10,491 bases of DNA from an uncultured bacterium (lineage in GTDB: Bacteria; Actinomycetota; Aquicultoria; SKW223): contig CALIRS010000078.1 in NCBI GenBank assembly GCA_938042205.1, forward strand, positions 1-10,491, in the 5' to 3' direction. The translations under genes and the position numbers were made by a program. How positions within the stretch are numbered: the stretch's first letter is position 1; every line of letters begins with the position of its first letter. Below are positions 1 through 7,070 of the stretch, piece after piece. The notes under the pieces were generated by a model, which saw nothing but the letters and a program-made list of their open reading frames with translations, was not told where the DNA came from and did no database searches.

Positions 1-2244
1 CGATTCATTCAGATGTTTTCAGAGATCGTGCTTAAAGTGGATAAAGACAAATTCGAAGAGGCAATTCGTGAAAAAAAGCGGGAGAAGAATGTAGAACTCG
101 ATACAGAACTGAATACCGATGATTTAAAAGACCTGGTTGAAATTTTTAAGAGAATAGTGAGAACAGAAACTGGCAAGGATTTTCCAACAGACCCTCAAGA
201 GCAGCTTAAGATGGCGGTGAAGGCTGTTTTTGACTCCTGGGAAAATCCGCGAGCAAAAGTTTATCGTCGCATAAACAAAATCTCTGATGATCTTGGTACT
301 GGTGTAAACGTTCAGACAATGGTTTTTGGAAATATGGGCAGTGATTCGGCTACTGGTGTGGCTTTTACCCGAAATCCTTCTACGGGAGAAAAAGAAGTGT
401 TTGGCGAGTATCTTGTAAATGCTCAGGGGGAAGACGTAGTTGCCGGGATCAGAAATCCAGTGCCTATTTCCAGAATGAAAGAAGAGCTACCTGAATCTTA
501 CGAACAACTTCGGAATCTGATGGAGACACTTGAGAAGCATTATCGTGATATGCAGGACATAGAGTTCACAATTGAAAGAAATAAGCTGTATATGCTTCAA
601 ACAAGAGTCGGGAAACGTACCGCTCAGGCAGCAATCAAGATAGCAGTGGATATGGTGAAAGAAGGTTTAATTAATAAAGAAGAAGCGGTAACGAGAATAA
701 AACCTGAACAGCTAGACCACCTGCTTCACCCAAGAATTGATCCAGAGGCGAACCTTTCAGTTTTAACAAAAGGCTTGCCAGCATCGCCGGGAGCAGCTAC
801 CGGAAAAGCGGTATTTTCAGCTGATGATGCTGAAAAGCTTGGAAAAACAGGAGAAAAGGTGATTTTAGTTCGCTGGGAGACTACTCCTGATGATATTCAC
901 GGGATTGTAGAAGCTCAGGGGATACTAACTTCTCACGGAGGAATGACTTCTCATGCAGCTGTTGTAGCTCGTGGGATGGGGAAACCATGCGTATGTGGTG
1001 CTGAGGAAATAAGAATTGATGAAGAGAAAAAAATATTTACAGTAAACACTACTACTGTCAGGGAAGGAGACATTATCACCATCGATGGAAGTAACGGAAG
1101 AGTTATTCTCGGATCTGCTCCGCTGATACCGCCAAGAGTAACTGAAGACCTTAATCTTATTCTTACATGGGCTGATGAATTCAGAACGCTTGGAGTTCGT
1201 GCAAATGCAGATACACCTGCGGATGCCAGGCGCGCCAGAGAATTTGGAGCAGAAGGGATAGGGCTTTGTCGCACTGAACACATGTTTTTTGGAGAAGACA
1301 GACTTCCCTGGGTTCAAAAGATGATTCTTGCGGAAAGCGATGAAGAAAGAAATGAAGCTTTATTAAGACTCCTTCCGATGCAAAGAGAGGATTTTGAGAA
1401 CATTTTTCGTGAGATGAGCGGGCTTCCAGTAACTATCAGGCTTCTCGACCCCCCGCTTCATGAATTTTTGCCCTCTTATACTGATGTAATGGTCAAGCTT
1501 ACTGAGCTTAAATCAAAAGGCGGAGACGAAAAGGAAATTCACGACCTTGAGCTGTATGCAAAAAAGATTAAAGCAATGTCTGAAATGAACCCAATGCTTG
1601 GTTTAAGAGGTTGTAGATTAGGATTGACATTTAAAGGGATTTACGAAATGCAGGTAAGAGCTATTATGGAAGCGGCGGTGAAAGTGCTTGATGAGGGCTA
1701 TCAACCAGTGGTTGAAATAATGATCCCTCTGGTATCTGAAGCTAAAGAGCTCGAAATTCTTGAGAAAAGGCTTGATAAAGTTGTAAAAGAAGTGCTTTCT
1801 GAGACAGGGAAGAGCATTGAGTACCGGTTTGGAACTATGATTGAACTCCCAAGAGCAGCTCTTACGGCAGATGAAATAGGAAAGGTAACAGAATTTTTCT
1901 CATTCGGAACAAATGACCTTACACAAACCACTTATGGCTTTTCGAGAGATGACGCTGAAGCCAAGTTCCTTCCTAAGTACCTCGAGGAAAAAATATTGAA
2001 GGACAATCCATTTGAAGTTCTTGATGCCAGAGGCGTAGGCAAACTGGTTACAATTGCAGTTGAACTTGGGAGAAAATCCAATCCAGACTTGAAGCTTGGC
2101 ATTTGTGGAGAACACGGTGGCGAGCCACGATCGATAGAATTCTGTCACAAGGTTGGTCTGGATTACGTGAGTTGCTCACCATTCAGGGTACCGATTGCCA
2201 GACTGGCAGCAGCGCAGGCAGCACTTAAAAACAAAACCAGTTAA
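1..2244 (+). CDS. ppdK: Pyruvate,phosphate dikinase, 5'-truncated by window edge
   Basis: Catalyses the reversible conversion of pyruvate, ATP and phosphate to PEP, AMP and pyrophosphate in the cytoplasm. The frame is open from base 1 (RFIQMFSEIVL, the usual internal RRFIQM stretch), so the ATG at base 13 is internal. About 747 residues are present of the family's usual roughly 875, and the missing part belongs to the N-terminal ATP-grasp domain. Visible signatures, numbered from base 1: rest of the nucleotide-binding domain with FGNMGSDSATGVAFTRNPSTG (split here as FGNMGSDSAT and GVAFTRNPSTG); the swivelling phosphohistidine domain with GGMTSHAAVVARGMG, catalytic His at about 318 and the conserved Thr two residues before it; and the C-terminal PEP/pyruvate TIM barrel with GTNDLTQTTYG and GICGEHGG, catalytic Cys at about 702. 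The gene ends in TAA, 30 bases before the dgt-like gene, so the two are probably co-transcribed. No lesions are seen. The assignment is very secure. Confidence 0.97.
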   Translation, partial: RFIQMFSEIVLKVDKDKFEEAIREKKREKNVELDTELNTDDLKDLVEIFKRIVRTETGKDFPTDPQEQLKMAVKAVFDSWENPRAKVYRRINKISDDLGTGVNVQTMVFGNMGSDSATGVAFTRNPSTGEKEVFGEYLVNAQGEDVVAGIRNPVPISRMKEELPESYEQLRNLMETLEKHYRDMQDIEFTIERNKLYMLQTRVGKRTAQAAIKIAVDMVKEGLINKEEAVTRIKPEQLDHLLHPRIDPEANLSVLTKGLPASPGAATGKAVFSADDAEKLGKTGEKVILVRWETTPDDIHGIVEAQGILTSHGGMTSHAAVVARGMGKPCVCGAEEIRIDEEKKIFTVNTTTVREGDIITIDGSNGRVILGSAPLIPPRVTEDLNLILTWADEFRTLGVRANADTPADARRAREFGAEGIGLCRTEHMFFGEDRLPWVQKMILAESDEERNEALLRLLPMQREDFENIFREMSGLPVTIRLLDPPLHEFLPSYTDVMVKLTELKSKGGDEKEIHDLELYAKKIKAMSEMNPMLGLRGCRLGLTFKGIYEMQVRAIMEAAVKVLDEGYQPVVEIMIPLVSEAKELEILEKRLDKVVKEVLSETGKSIEYRFGTMIELPRAALTADEIGKVTEFFSFGTNDLTQTTYGFSRDDAEAKFLPKYLEEKILKDNPFEVLDARGVGKLVTIAVELGRKSNPDLKLGICGEHGGEPRSIEFCHKVGLDYVSCSPFRVPIARLAAAQAALKNKTS

Positions 2245-2274
2245 AAGCAAGCTTGAGAGAGGAAAAACTTCAAT

Positions 2275-3309
2275 ATGACACAGGTCTTAAGAGAATTTCT
2301 TGAGGAGAAAGAAAAGCTTGTTTATTCTAAGCGGGCCACTTTTTCCTCAGAAACACGCGGGCGGTTAAAGCCCGAAGAACCGTGCAATGTTCGCACCGAA
2401 TTTCAACGCGATAGGGATAGAATCATTCATTCAAAAGCTTTTAGAAGATTAATGAGAAAGACTCAGGTTTTTATTTCTCCTGAAGGTGACCATTACCGAA
2501 CCAGACTTACTCACGCATTGGAAGTTTCTCAAATAGCAAGAACTATCGCCAGAGGCTTGCGCTTAAACGAAGATTTGACGGAAGCTATTGCGCTTGGGCA
2601 TGACCTTGGGCATACTCCTTTTGGACATATCGGAGAGCTGGCTTTGACGGAATGTCTTGAAAAAATAAAGTCAAGGTATCCTGAGGTGAAAATTCCTTTC
2701 AGGCACAATGAACAATCTCTGCGCGTGGTTGATGTCATCGAACGCAAAGGGCAGGGGTTGAATCTAACTTATGAAGTTCGAGACGGGATTTTAAAGCATA
2801 CTGGTGATGAACCTCCAGTAACTCTTGAAGGGCAGATTGTAAAAATTGCAGACAGGATAGCCTATGTTAACCACGACATTGATGATGCTATCAGGGGTAA
2901 CGTAATTTCACTTGAAGAATTACCTTCAAGAGCGCTTGATATTCTTGGATATGAACATAGCAAGAGAATTGACACTACTGTTAAGGATATCATCAAAGTC
3001 AGCGAAGGCGAAGATTTTATAAAAATGAGCCATGAAGTCTCTTACGCCTTAAACCTTCTTAGAGATTATCTTTTTGAGGCTGTTTATTTAAATCCTGAAG
3101 CAAAGTCCGAGGATAAAAAAGCTAAAGAAGTTATCACATTGCTTTTTTCCTACTATTGCGACAATCCAGAGCAACTTCCAGTAGAATTCCAACCTCAGGA
3201 GGAAAGAGAGATTCCAGTGCGTGTCTGCGATTATGTTGCCGGAATGACTGACAGATACGCTCTGAGAAAATTTGAAGAGATTTTCGTTCCTCAGAGCTGG
3301 ATGGTTTAA
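2275..3309 (+). CDS. dgt: dGTPase-like deoxynucleotide triphosphohydrolase (HD domain)
   Basis: Predicted to hydrolyse dNTPs to the deoxynucleoside and triphosphate, so adjusting the dNTP pool. The protein has 344 residues, the short form usually annotated 'dGTPase-like' rather than the roughly 500-residue E. coli Dgt, so dGTP specificity cannot be assumed. The metal-binding HD set is complete: RTRLTH with His80, GHDLGHTPFGH with His109-Asp110, and IADRIAYVNHDIDDA with Asp193. The N-terminal RDRDRIIHSKAFRRL motif (45-58) is also family-typical. The ATG at 2275 has a GAGAGG sequence about 12 bases upstream, a rather long but usable spacing. It lies 30 bases after ppdK and 39 bases before dnaG, and this position directly upstream of the primase gene is common in clostridia-like genomes, consistent with a replication-linked role. 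Family assignment is secure; substrate preference is inferred. Confidence 0.93.
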   Translation: MTQVLREFLEEKEKLVYSKRATFSSETRGRLKPEEPCNVRTEFQRDRDRIIHSKAFRRLMRKTQVFISPEGDHYRTRLTHALEVSQIARTIARGLRLNEDLTEAIALGHDLGHTPFGHIGELALTECLEKIKSRYPEVKIPFRHNEQSLRVVDVIERKGQGLNLTYEVRDGILKHTGDEPPVTLEGQIVKIADRIAYVNHDIDDAIRGNVISLEELPSRALDILGYEHSKRIDTTVKDIIKVSEGEDFIKMSHEVSYALNLLRDYLFEAVYLNPEAKSEDKKAKEVITLLFSYYCDNPEQLPVEFQPQEEREIPVRVCDYVAGMTDRYALRKFEEIFVPQSWMV

Positions 3310-3348
3310 AAACGGTCACTTTGGCAACGTATCATTAAAAAGAGAGCT

Positions 3349-5160
3349 ATGTCAGGGATAATTTCCGAAAAGGATATTGAACAATTGAGAGAACATATAA
3401 ATATAGTGGACGTCGTTTCAGATTATGTTGCTTTGAAGCCAGCAGGACGCAGATTCAGGGGCCTCTGTCCTTTTCATTCTGAGAAAACGCCATCTTTTTT
3501 TGTTGACCCGGAAAAGCAGCTATATCATTGTTTTGGGTGTGGAAATGGTGGAGACATATATTCTTTTGTGATGCAGGCAGAAAAGTTAAGCTTTCCAGAA
3601 GCAATAGAACAGTTGGCAAGACGAGCTGGCTACCCTTTAACATATGTTCAGGCAGAGAGAACTTCTTCTGACAAAAGAACGAGACTTTTTGAACTTATGT
3701 CTTTAGCTAAAGATTATTACAAAGAATACTTGTGGCGGAATTCAGCTGGCAAAAAAGCTCTTGAATATCTACAAAATCGTCATTTTGATGAGAGCACTCT
3801 TCGAAAGTTCGAAATTGGTTTTTCCCCGAGCAGCTGGGATGAGGTTTCAAAATTTCTTATTAAAAAAGGCTTCAAAGAGGAGGAACTTTATCAGGCAGGT
3901 ATCTCAACAAAAGGCAGCAGAGGACCAATTGATTTATTTCGTGGTCGAATCATGTTTCCTATTTTTGATTTAAAAGGCAGAGTCATCGCTTTTGGTGGAA
4001 GAATTTTTTCCGGAGAGGGACCTAAATATCTGAATTCTCCTGAGACCATTCTTTTTAAAAAAGGTTCTATTCTCTACAACCTGGACAAAGCCAGAAGAGA
4101 CATAGTGGTCTCTGATAAATGTGTGATTGTTGAAGGTTATACTGACGTTATTGCTCTTGATGGCATCGGGATTTCTTATGCAGTTGCCACTCTTGGAACA
4201 GCTCTAACGGCTGAACATTTAAAACAGGTTATTAAGTTTACAGAAAACATTTATTTAGCTTTTGATGCGGATTCTGCAGGCAAAACTGCTGCTGAAAGAG
4301 GTCTGGAACTTATTGGAGCAGCGGGTAACGCCAGAGTAGCGGTATCCCTTTTCCCTGAAGGACAGGATCCGGCAGATTTTTGTAAAACAAATACAAAAGA
4401 AGAAGTGGAAAAAGTTATTTCAGAAGGTGTAAGGCTGGAAGATTTTTGCATTAATCAAAGGCTTGAAAAGTTTGACCTGAAAGACCCAAAAGAAAAAGCA
4501 AAAGCAATTGATTCTCTTGCCGATATATTTAATGTCCTGAAAGACCCGATATTGTATGAGGAATACTTAAAAAAGGTTGCAGCGCTCACTTTAGTTAGAG
4601 ATGATACATTGAGACTTAAATTTAAACCCGGTAAGTTCTATAATATTAAAAGATCTGAAAACAATTCATTAATTTCCCTGAAAAAGACAGATCCTAAAAA
4701 GGAGCGCGAAGAAGAGTTACTGAGGATTTTATTGCAGCATTTCCCGGAGTCTTTGATAGTAATATCTGGAAAAGTTGAAGAGGATTGTTTCACTGAAGAA
4801 ACCAGAAGAAAAATATATAAAGCACTTATAGATTTTTCTGATTCAGGGTTAGATAAAACGATAGAAGCTTTTTTAAATTATTTTAGGAACAGTGAAGGGG
4901 AGATGGCATTTCAAAAGGTAACGGGCTTACTCATGGAGGAAATAAAATGTATAGAGAGTCTTGACTGGAAACACCATCTTTTACAAACGGCACTTACTGT
5001 GAAGTTAAGATATCTGGACGATTTAATAAAAAAACTTGATGGAAAGATAAAAGAAGCTGAGAAGGCAGGAGATGAAGACGAGATTAAAAGGGCACACCAG
5101 GAACTTACCGGTCTTTTAATTTTAAGAAAGAATACACTTCGAGAGATAGCAAGAACTTAA
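3349..5160 (+). CDS. dnaG: DNA primase DnaG
   Basis: Synthesises the RNA primers for lagging-strand and origin-proximal DNA synthesis, working with the replicative helicase DnaB. The 603-residue length is normal for the family. Domains in order: N-terminal CHC2 zinc-binding domain (Cys40, His43, Cys61, Cys64; CPFHSEKTPSF and HCFGCGNGGD); the basic part of the RNA polymerase domain (EGPKYLNSPET near 223-233); the TOPRIM fold with VEGYTDVIAL (Glu262), AFDADSAG (Asp306, Asp308) and GQDPADF (Asp340, Asp343), which hold the catalytic metals; and a charged helical C-terminal region, about 430-603, corresponding to the helicase-interaction domain. The start at ATG 3349 gives the usual beginning, with the conserved stretch DIEQLREHINIVDVVSDYV close to the N terminus. 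Its ribosome site (AAAGAGAG) is weak. The stop codon is 13 bases before the rpoD start, so coupled expression is likely. All catalytic residues are present. Confidence 0.98.
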   Translation: MSGIISEKDIEQLREHINIVDVVSDYVALKPAGRRFRGLCPFHSEKTPSFFVDPEKQLYHCFGCGNGGDIYSFVMQAEKLSFPEAIEQLARRAGYPLTYVQAERTSSDKRTRLFELMSLAKDYYKEYLWRNSAGKKALEYLQNRHFDESTLRKFEIGFSPSSWDEVSKFLIKKGFKEEELYQAGISTKGSRGPIDLFRGRIMFPIFDLKGRVIAFGGRIFSGEGPKYLNSPETILFKKGSILYNLDKARRDIVVSDKCVIVEGYTDVIALDGIGISYAVATLGTALTAEHLKQVIKFTENIYLAFDADSAGKTAAERGLELIGAAGNARVAVSLFPEGQDPADFCKTNTKEEVEKVISEGVRLEDFCINQRLEKFDLKDPKEKAKAIDSLADIFNVLKDPILYEEYLKKVAALTLVRDDTLRLKFKPGKFYNIKRSENNSLISLKKTDPKKEREEELLRILLQHFPESLIVISGKVEEDCFTEETRRKIYKALIDFSDSGLDKTIEAFLNYFRNSEGEMAFQKVTGLLMEEIKCIESLDWKHHLLQTALTVKLRYLDDLIKKLDGKIKEAEKAGDEDEIKRAHQELTGLLILRKNTLREIART

Positions 5161-5171
5161 GAGGTGAGGAG
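5161..5171 (+). promoter_or_regulatory. Strong ribosome binding site setting the rpoD TTG start
   Basis: GAGGTGA at 5161-5167 matches the 16S rRNA 3' end over seven bases and sits six bases before the TTG at 5174. No nearby ATG or GTG in the rpoD frame competes, and later Met codons would remove region 1.1. The site begins immediately after the dnaG stop codon. Confidence 0.85.
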
Positions 5172-5173
5172 AA

Positions 5174-6433
5174 TTGTTAGGAAAGAAGAAAACACCCAGA
5201 ATTTCCGGGATTGATGATCCCGCGCGCGATGCTAATGGAGGATTTGGTATCGATGAAAGCGAAGAGGAATTTGAAGACATCGAAAAGAAGGAGAGATGGT
5301 CTTCAAAAGAGGATAAGCTCCAGGAACTTGAGTTTTTAGGGAGGAGCAAAGGTTCTCTTTCACTCAAGGAAATAAATGAAGCTTTTGGTGAAGAAGAACT
5401 TCTTCCTGAGGACATGGAAGATGTTTATCGCTATTTGGAATCTCAAGGCATAGATATTCAAGAATTGGAGGAAATCGAAACTCCGATGGCAAAACCAGTT
5501 GAAGTGGAAGAAGAATTGGTAAGAATAAGCACTGCAGATCCAGTCAGGATGTATCTTAAAGAAATCGGCAAGGTGCCGCTTTTAACTGCTGAGCAGGAAG
5601 TTGAGTTAGCAAAAAGGATCGAAGCCGGAGAAGAGGCAGAAAAGAAATTAAAAACCCCGGGCTTAAGCGAAGAAGAAAGACTTAGACTTCAGAGAGTTAG
5701 AGAAGATGGGATTAAAGCTAAAAAGAAGCTCATTGAGTCAAACTTGAGACTCGTAGTATCCATTGCAAAAAAGTATGTAGGCAGAGGACTGCTCTTCCTT
5801 GATTTGATTCAAGAGGGAAATTTGGGGCTCATAAGAGCAGTTGAAAAGTTTGATTATAAAAAGGGGTATAAGTTTTCAACGTATGCTACCTGGTGGATCA
5901 GACAGGCGATAACACGTGCCATTGCTGATCAGGCACGCACCATCCGCATACCTGTTCATATGGTTGAAACAATTAATAAGATGACTCGGATTCAAAGACA
6001 GCTGCTTCAGGAGTTTGGCAGAGAACCTACTCCTGAGGAAATAGCTGAGCGTATGGAAATTCCTGCGGAGAAAGTGCGCGAAATTATGAAAATATCATGG
6101 GAACCGGTATCTTTAGAAACTCCTATTGGCGAAGAAGAGGATAGTCAGCTTGGAGATTTTATTCCTGATGAGAGTGCGGAAAATCCGATAGAGACTGCTT
6201 CCAGCATGATGCTTAAAGAAGACTTGAAAAAAATTCTCGAAGGATTGACTGAGAGAGAGAGGAAAGTAATTGAATATCGTTTTGGTTTAATTGATAATCA
6301 ACCGCGTACTCTTGAAGAAGTTGGTAGAATATTTGGCGTCACCCGTGAGCGCATTCGCCAGATTGAATCTAAAACATTGAAGAAGCTCCAACATCCCAAC
6401 CGCAGCGCCCGCTTGAAAGACTATCTTGATTGA
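5174..6433 (+). CDS. rpoD: Housekeeping RNA polymerase sigma-70 factor RpoD/SigA
   Basis: Directs RNA polymerase to housekeeping promoters (-35 TTGACA, -10 TATAAT classes). The product has 419 residues and starts at TTG, supported by the strong ribosome site directly upstream. Domain order: an acidic N terminus followed by a region 1.1-like segment (about 48-97, LSLKEINEAFGEEELLPEDM type); region 1.2 from 121 (ADPVRMYLKEIGKVPLLTAE); region 2 about 187-262 with the core-binding LLFLDLIQEGNLGLIRAVEKF segment (split as LLFLDLIQEG and NLGLIRAVEKF) and the -10 recognition/melting motif TYATWWIRQAITRA; region 3 about 263-345; and region 4 about 355-417 with the -35-binding helix-turn-helix VGRIFGVTRERIRQIE. 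The non-conserved insert between regions 1.2 and 2 is short, as in SigA proteins of Gram-positive type and unlike the long insert of E. coli. Last gene of the ppdK-dgt-dnaG-rpoD cluster. TGA is followed at once by an in-frame TAA. Confidence 0.98.
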   Translation: MLGKKKTPRISGIDDPARDANGGFGIDESEEEFEDIEKKERWSSKEDKLQELEFLGRSKGSLSLKEINEAFGEEELLPEDMEDVYRYLESQGIDIQELEEIETPMAKPVEVEEELVRISTADPVRMYLKEIGKVPLLTAEQEVELAKRIEAGEEAEKKLKTPGLSEEERLRLQRVREDGIKAKKKLIESNLRLVVSIAKKYVGRGLLFLDLIQEGNLGLIRAVEKFDYKKGYKFSTYATWWIRQAITRAIADQARTIRIPVHMVETINKMTRIQRQLLQEFGREPTPEEIAERMEIPAEKVREIMKISWEPVSLETPIGEEEDSQLGDFIPDESAENPIETASSMMLKEDLKKILEGLTERERKVIEYRFGLIDNQPRTLEEVGRIFGVTRERIRQIESKTLKKLQHPNRSARLKDYLD

Positions 6434-6502
6434 TAAAGATCCTTGACTTTTCTCTTACTTTTTTAAGAATTTACGATATGATTGGTTAAGAACTTGCATT
6501 AC

Positions 6503-6531
6503 GTGAGATGCCTGCGTCTCGACTTGATAAT
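6503..6531 (+). promoter_or_regulatory. Weak candidate promoter for the tRNA gene
   Basis: GTGAGA at 6503 (4/6 to TTGACA) and GATAAT at 6526 (5/6 to TATAAT) are 17 bases apart. Transcription would begin near 6538, giving a leader of about 90 bases before the tRNA. An alternative -10 (TATAGA, 6602-6607) is at better distance but has no -35. The tRNA could also be read through from rpoD. Tentative. Confidence 0.2.
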
Positions 6532-6573
6532 ATCGGGGACAGTTTATAAAATTTCTTTTTCGTTGTAATGCGC

Positions 6574-6600
6574 TTTCGCAGCAATTTGGGATATGCGAAA
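6574..6600. repeat. Perfect 7-bp inverted repeat (TTTCGCA...TGCGAAA)
   Basis: TTTCGCA at 6574-6580 is matched by its reverse complement at 6594-6600 around a 13-base loop. It lies between rpoD and tRNA-Asn. No T tract follows, so it does not look like an intrinsic terminator. It could be a processing hairpin in the tRNA leader, a protein-binding site, or chance. A smaller hairpin (GAGATG/CGTCTC with one G-T pair) lies at 6505-6520. The rest of 6434-6626 holds nothing else that I recognise. Confidence 0.35.
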
Positions 6601-6626
6601 ATATAGATGTCATTCCTGCGCAACGT

Positions 6627-6701
6627 TCCGCAGTAGCTCAATGGTAGAGCAGCCGGCTGTTAACCGGCAGGTTGCAGGTTCGAGTCCTGCCTGCGGAGCC
6701 A
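6627..6701 (+). tRNA. tRNA-Asn (anticodon GUU)
   Basis: The complete cloverleaf can be folded by hand. Acceptor stem 6627-6633 (TCCGCAG) pairs perfectly with 6691-6697 (CTGCGGA). The D arm is GCTC/GAGC. The anticodon stem GCCGG/CCGGC holds loop CTGTTAA with anticodon GTT at 6659-6661. The variable loop has 5 bases, and the T arm GCAGG/CCTGC carries loop TTCGAGT. Discriminator base G is followed by an encoded CCA at 6699-6701. It decodes AAC and AAU. tRNA genes are frequent integration sites, and accessory-looking DNA begins directly after its 3' end. No second copy of the 3' part is visible in the window. Confidence 0.97.
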
Positions 6702-6967
6702 TTTTGAACAATTTTTCGGACTCATAAAAGTGGTAGATGAACGCTCACCCACCTCGCCTCTTCGGCGCTCAGCGAACTTGCTATTCATGTGCCCGTCGTA
6801 CTGCGGGAACTTTGAAACCTTCGTCGGCTCGTCCTGTTTGACAGACTCAAGACACAACTTGCGTCATCGCAACTCTTCACTCTATATCCTGCCACACTTT
6901 CAGCATGGTACTTTCCCAATGCCAGTTCCATCAGTAGAGTTTATCTATTCCTACGCATCACCTTATA
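6702..6967. other. Gene-free stretch after the tRNA, compositionally atypical
   Basis: No convincing gene is present. The longer open frames on both strands overlap the tRNA or have no recognisable protein character. By my count 6741-6850 is about 56% GC (62 of 110), well above the neighbouring genes, and then composition drops steeply. A tiny hairpin (CGCC TCTTC GGCG, 6755-6767) is present. It may be a remnant of an earlier insertion or an uncharacterised structured RNA. I recognise no family. Confidence 0.5.
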
Positions 6968-6991
6968 AGGATTTTTTCTTATTAAAATCCT
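6968..6991. repeat. 8-bp inverted repeat upstream of a candidate promoter
   Basis: AGGATTTT (6968-6975) and AAAATCCT (6984-6991) are perfect reverse complements separated by 8 bases. They lie directly upstream of the candidate -35 box at 6993. The position would suit a regulator-binding site. There is no trailing T tract, so a terminator is unlikely. Chance is possible because the region is AT-rich. Confidence 0.35.
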
Positions 6992-6992
6992 A

Positions 6993-7021
6993 TTGATGTT
7001 CAATGTGTTATTTTGTATATT
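6993..7021 (+). promoter_or_regulatory. Candidate sigma-70 promoter for the HTH pseudogene and helicase gene
   Basis: TTGATG (6993-6998) and TATATT (7016-7021) are separated by exactly 17 bases, matching TTGACA at 4/6 and TATAAT at 5/6. Transcription would start near 7028, about 40 bases before the ancestral start of the HTH gene. It is the best-spaced promoter-like pair upstream of the large nuclease-helicase gene. AT-rich DNA makes chance matches common. Confidence 0.4.
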
Positions 7022-7070
7022 ACAGCCAGGTTTTATTAAAAATTGTTTGTTTAAGAAAAGGAATTCTCTT

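Noticed and set aside
13..15. ATG at base 13 as the ppdK start codon
   Set aside because: The frame continues open to base 1 with family-typical residues (RFIQ before the Met), and the protein would lack a large part of the ATP-grasp domain.
925..1317. Minus-strand open frames within ppdK and other core genes
   Set aside because: They are antisense shadows of well-supported genes, with low-complexity Ser-rich translations and no domains.
6443..6477. TTGACT just after rpoD as a promoter -35 box
   Set aside because: The nearest -10-like words are poor (AAGAAT, GAATTT) or at the wrong distance (TACGAT, 23 bases).
6434..6626. Intrinsic terminator for the rpoD operon
   Set aside because: The hairpins at 6505-6520 and 6574-6600 are not followed by T tracts, and the T-rich run at 6459-6464 has no GC-rich stem before it.
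6660..6857. Minus-strand open frame ending in RRQDSNLQPAG
   Set aside because: The ending is the well-known translation of a tRNA read on the wrong strand. The frame overlaps the tRNA-Asn gene and the remainder has no protein character that I recognise.
6730..6996. 88-codon plus-strand open frame after the tRNA
   Set aside because: No ribosome site, no recognisable motif, and it crosses a sharp composition change and the inverted repeat at 6968-6991. Probably chance.
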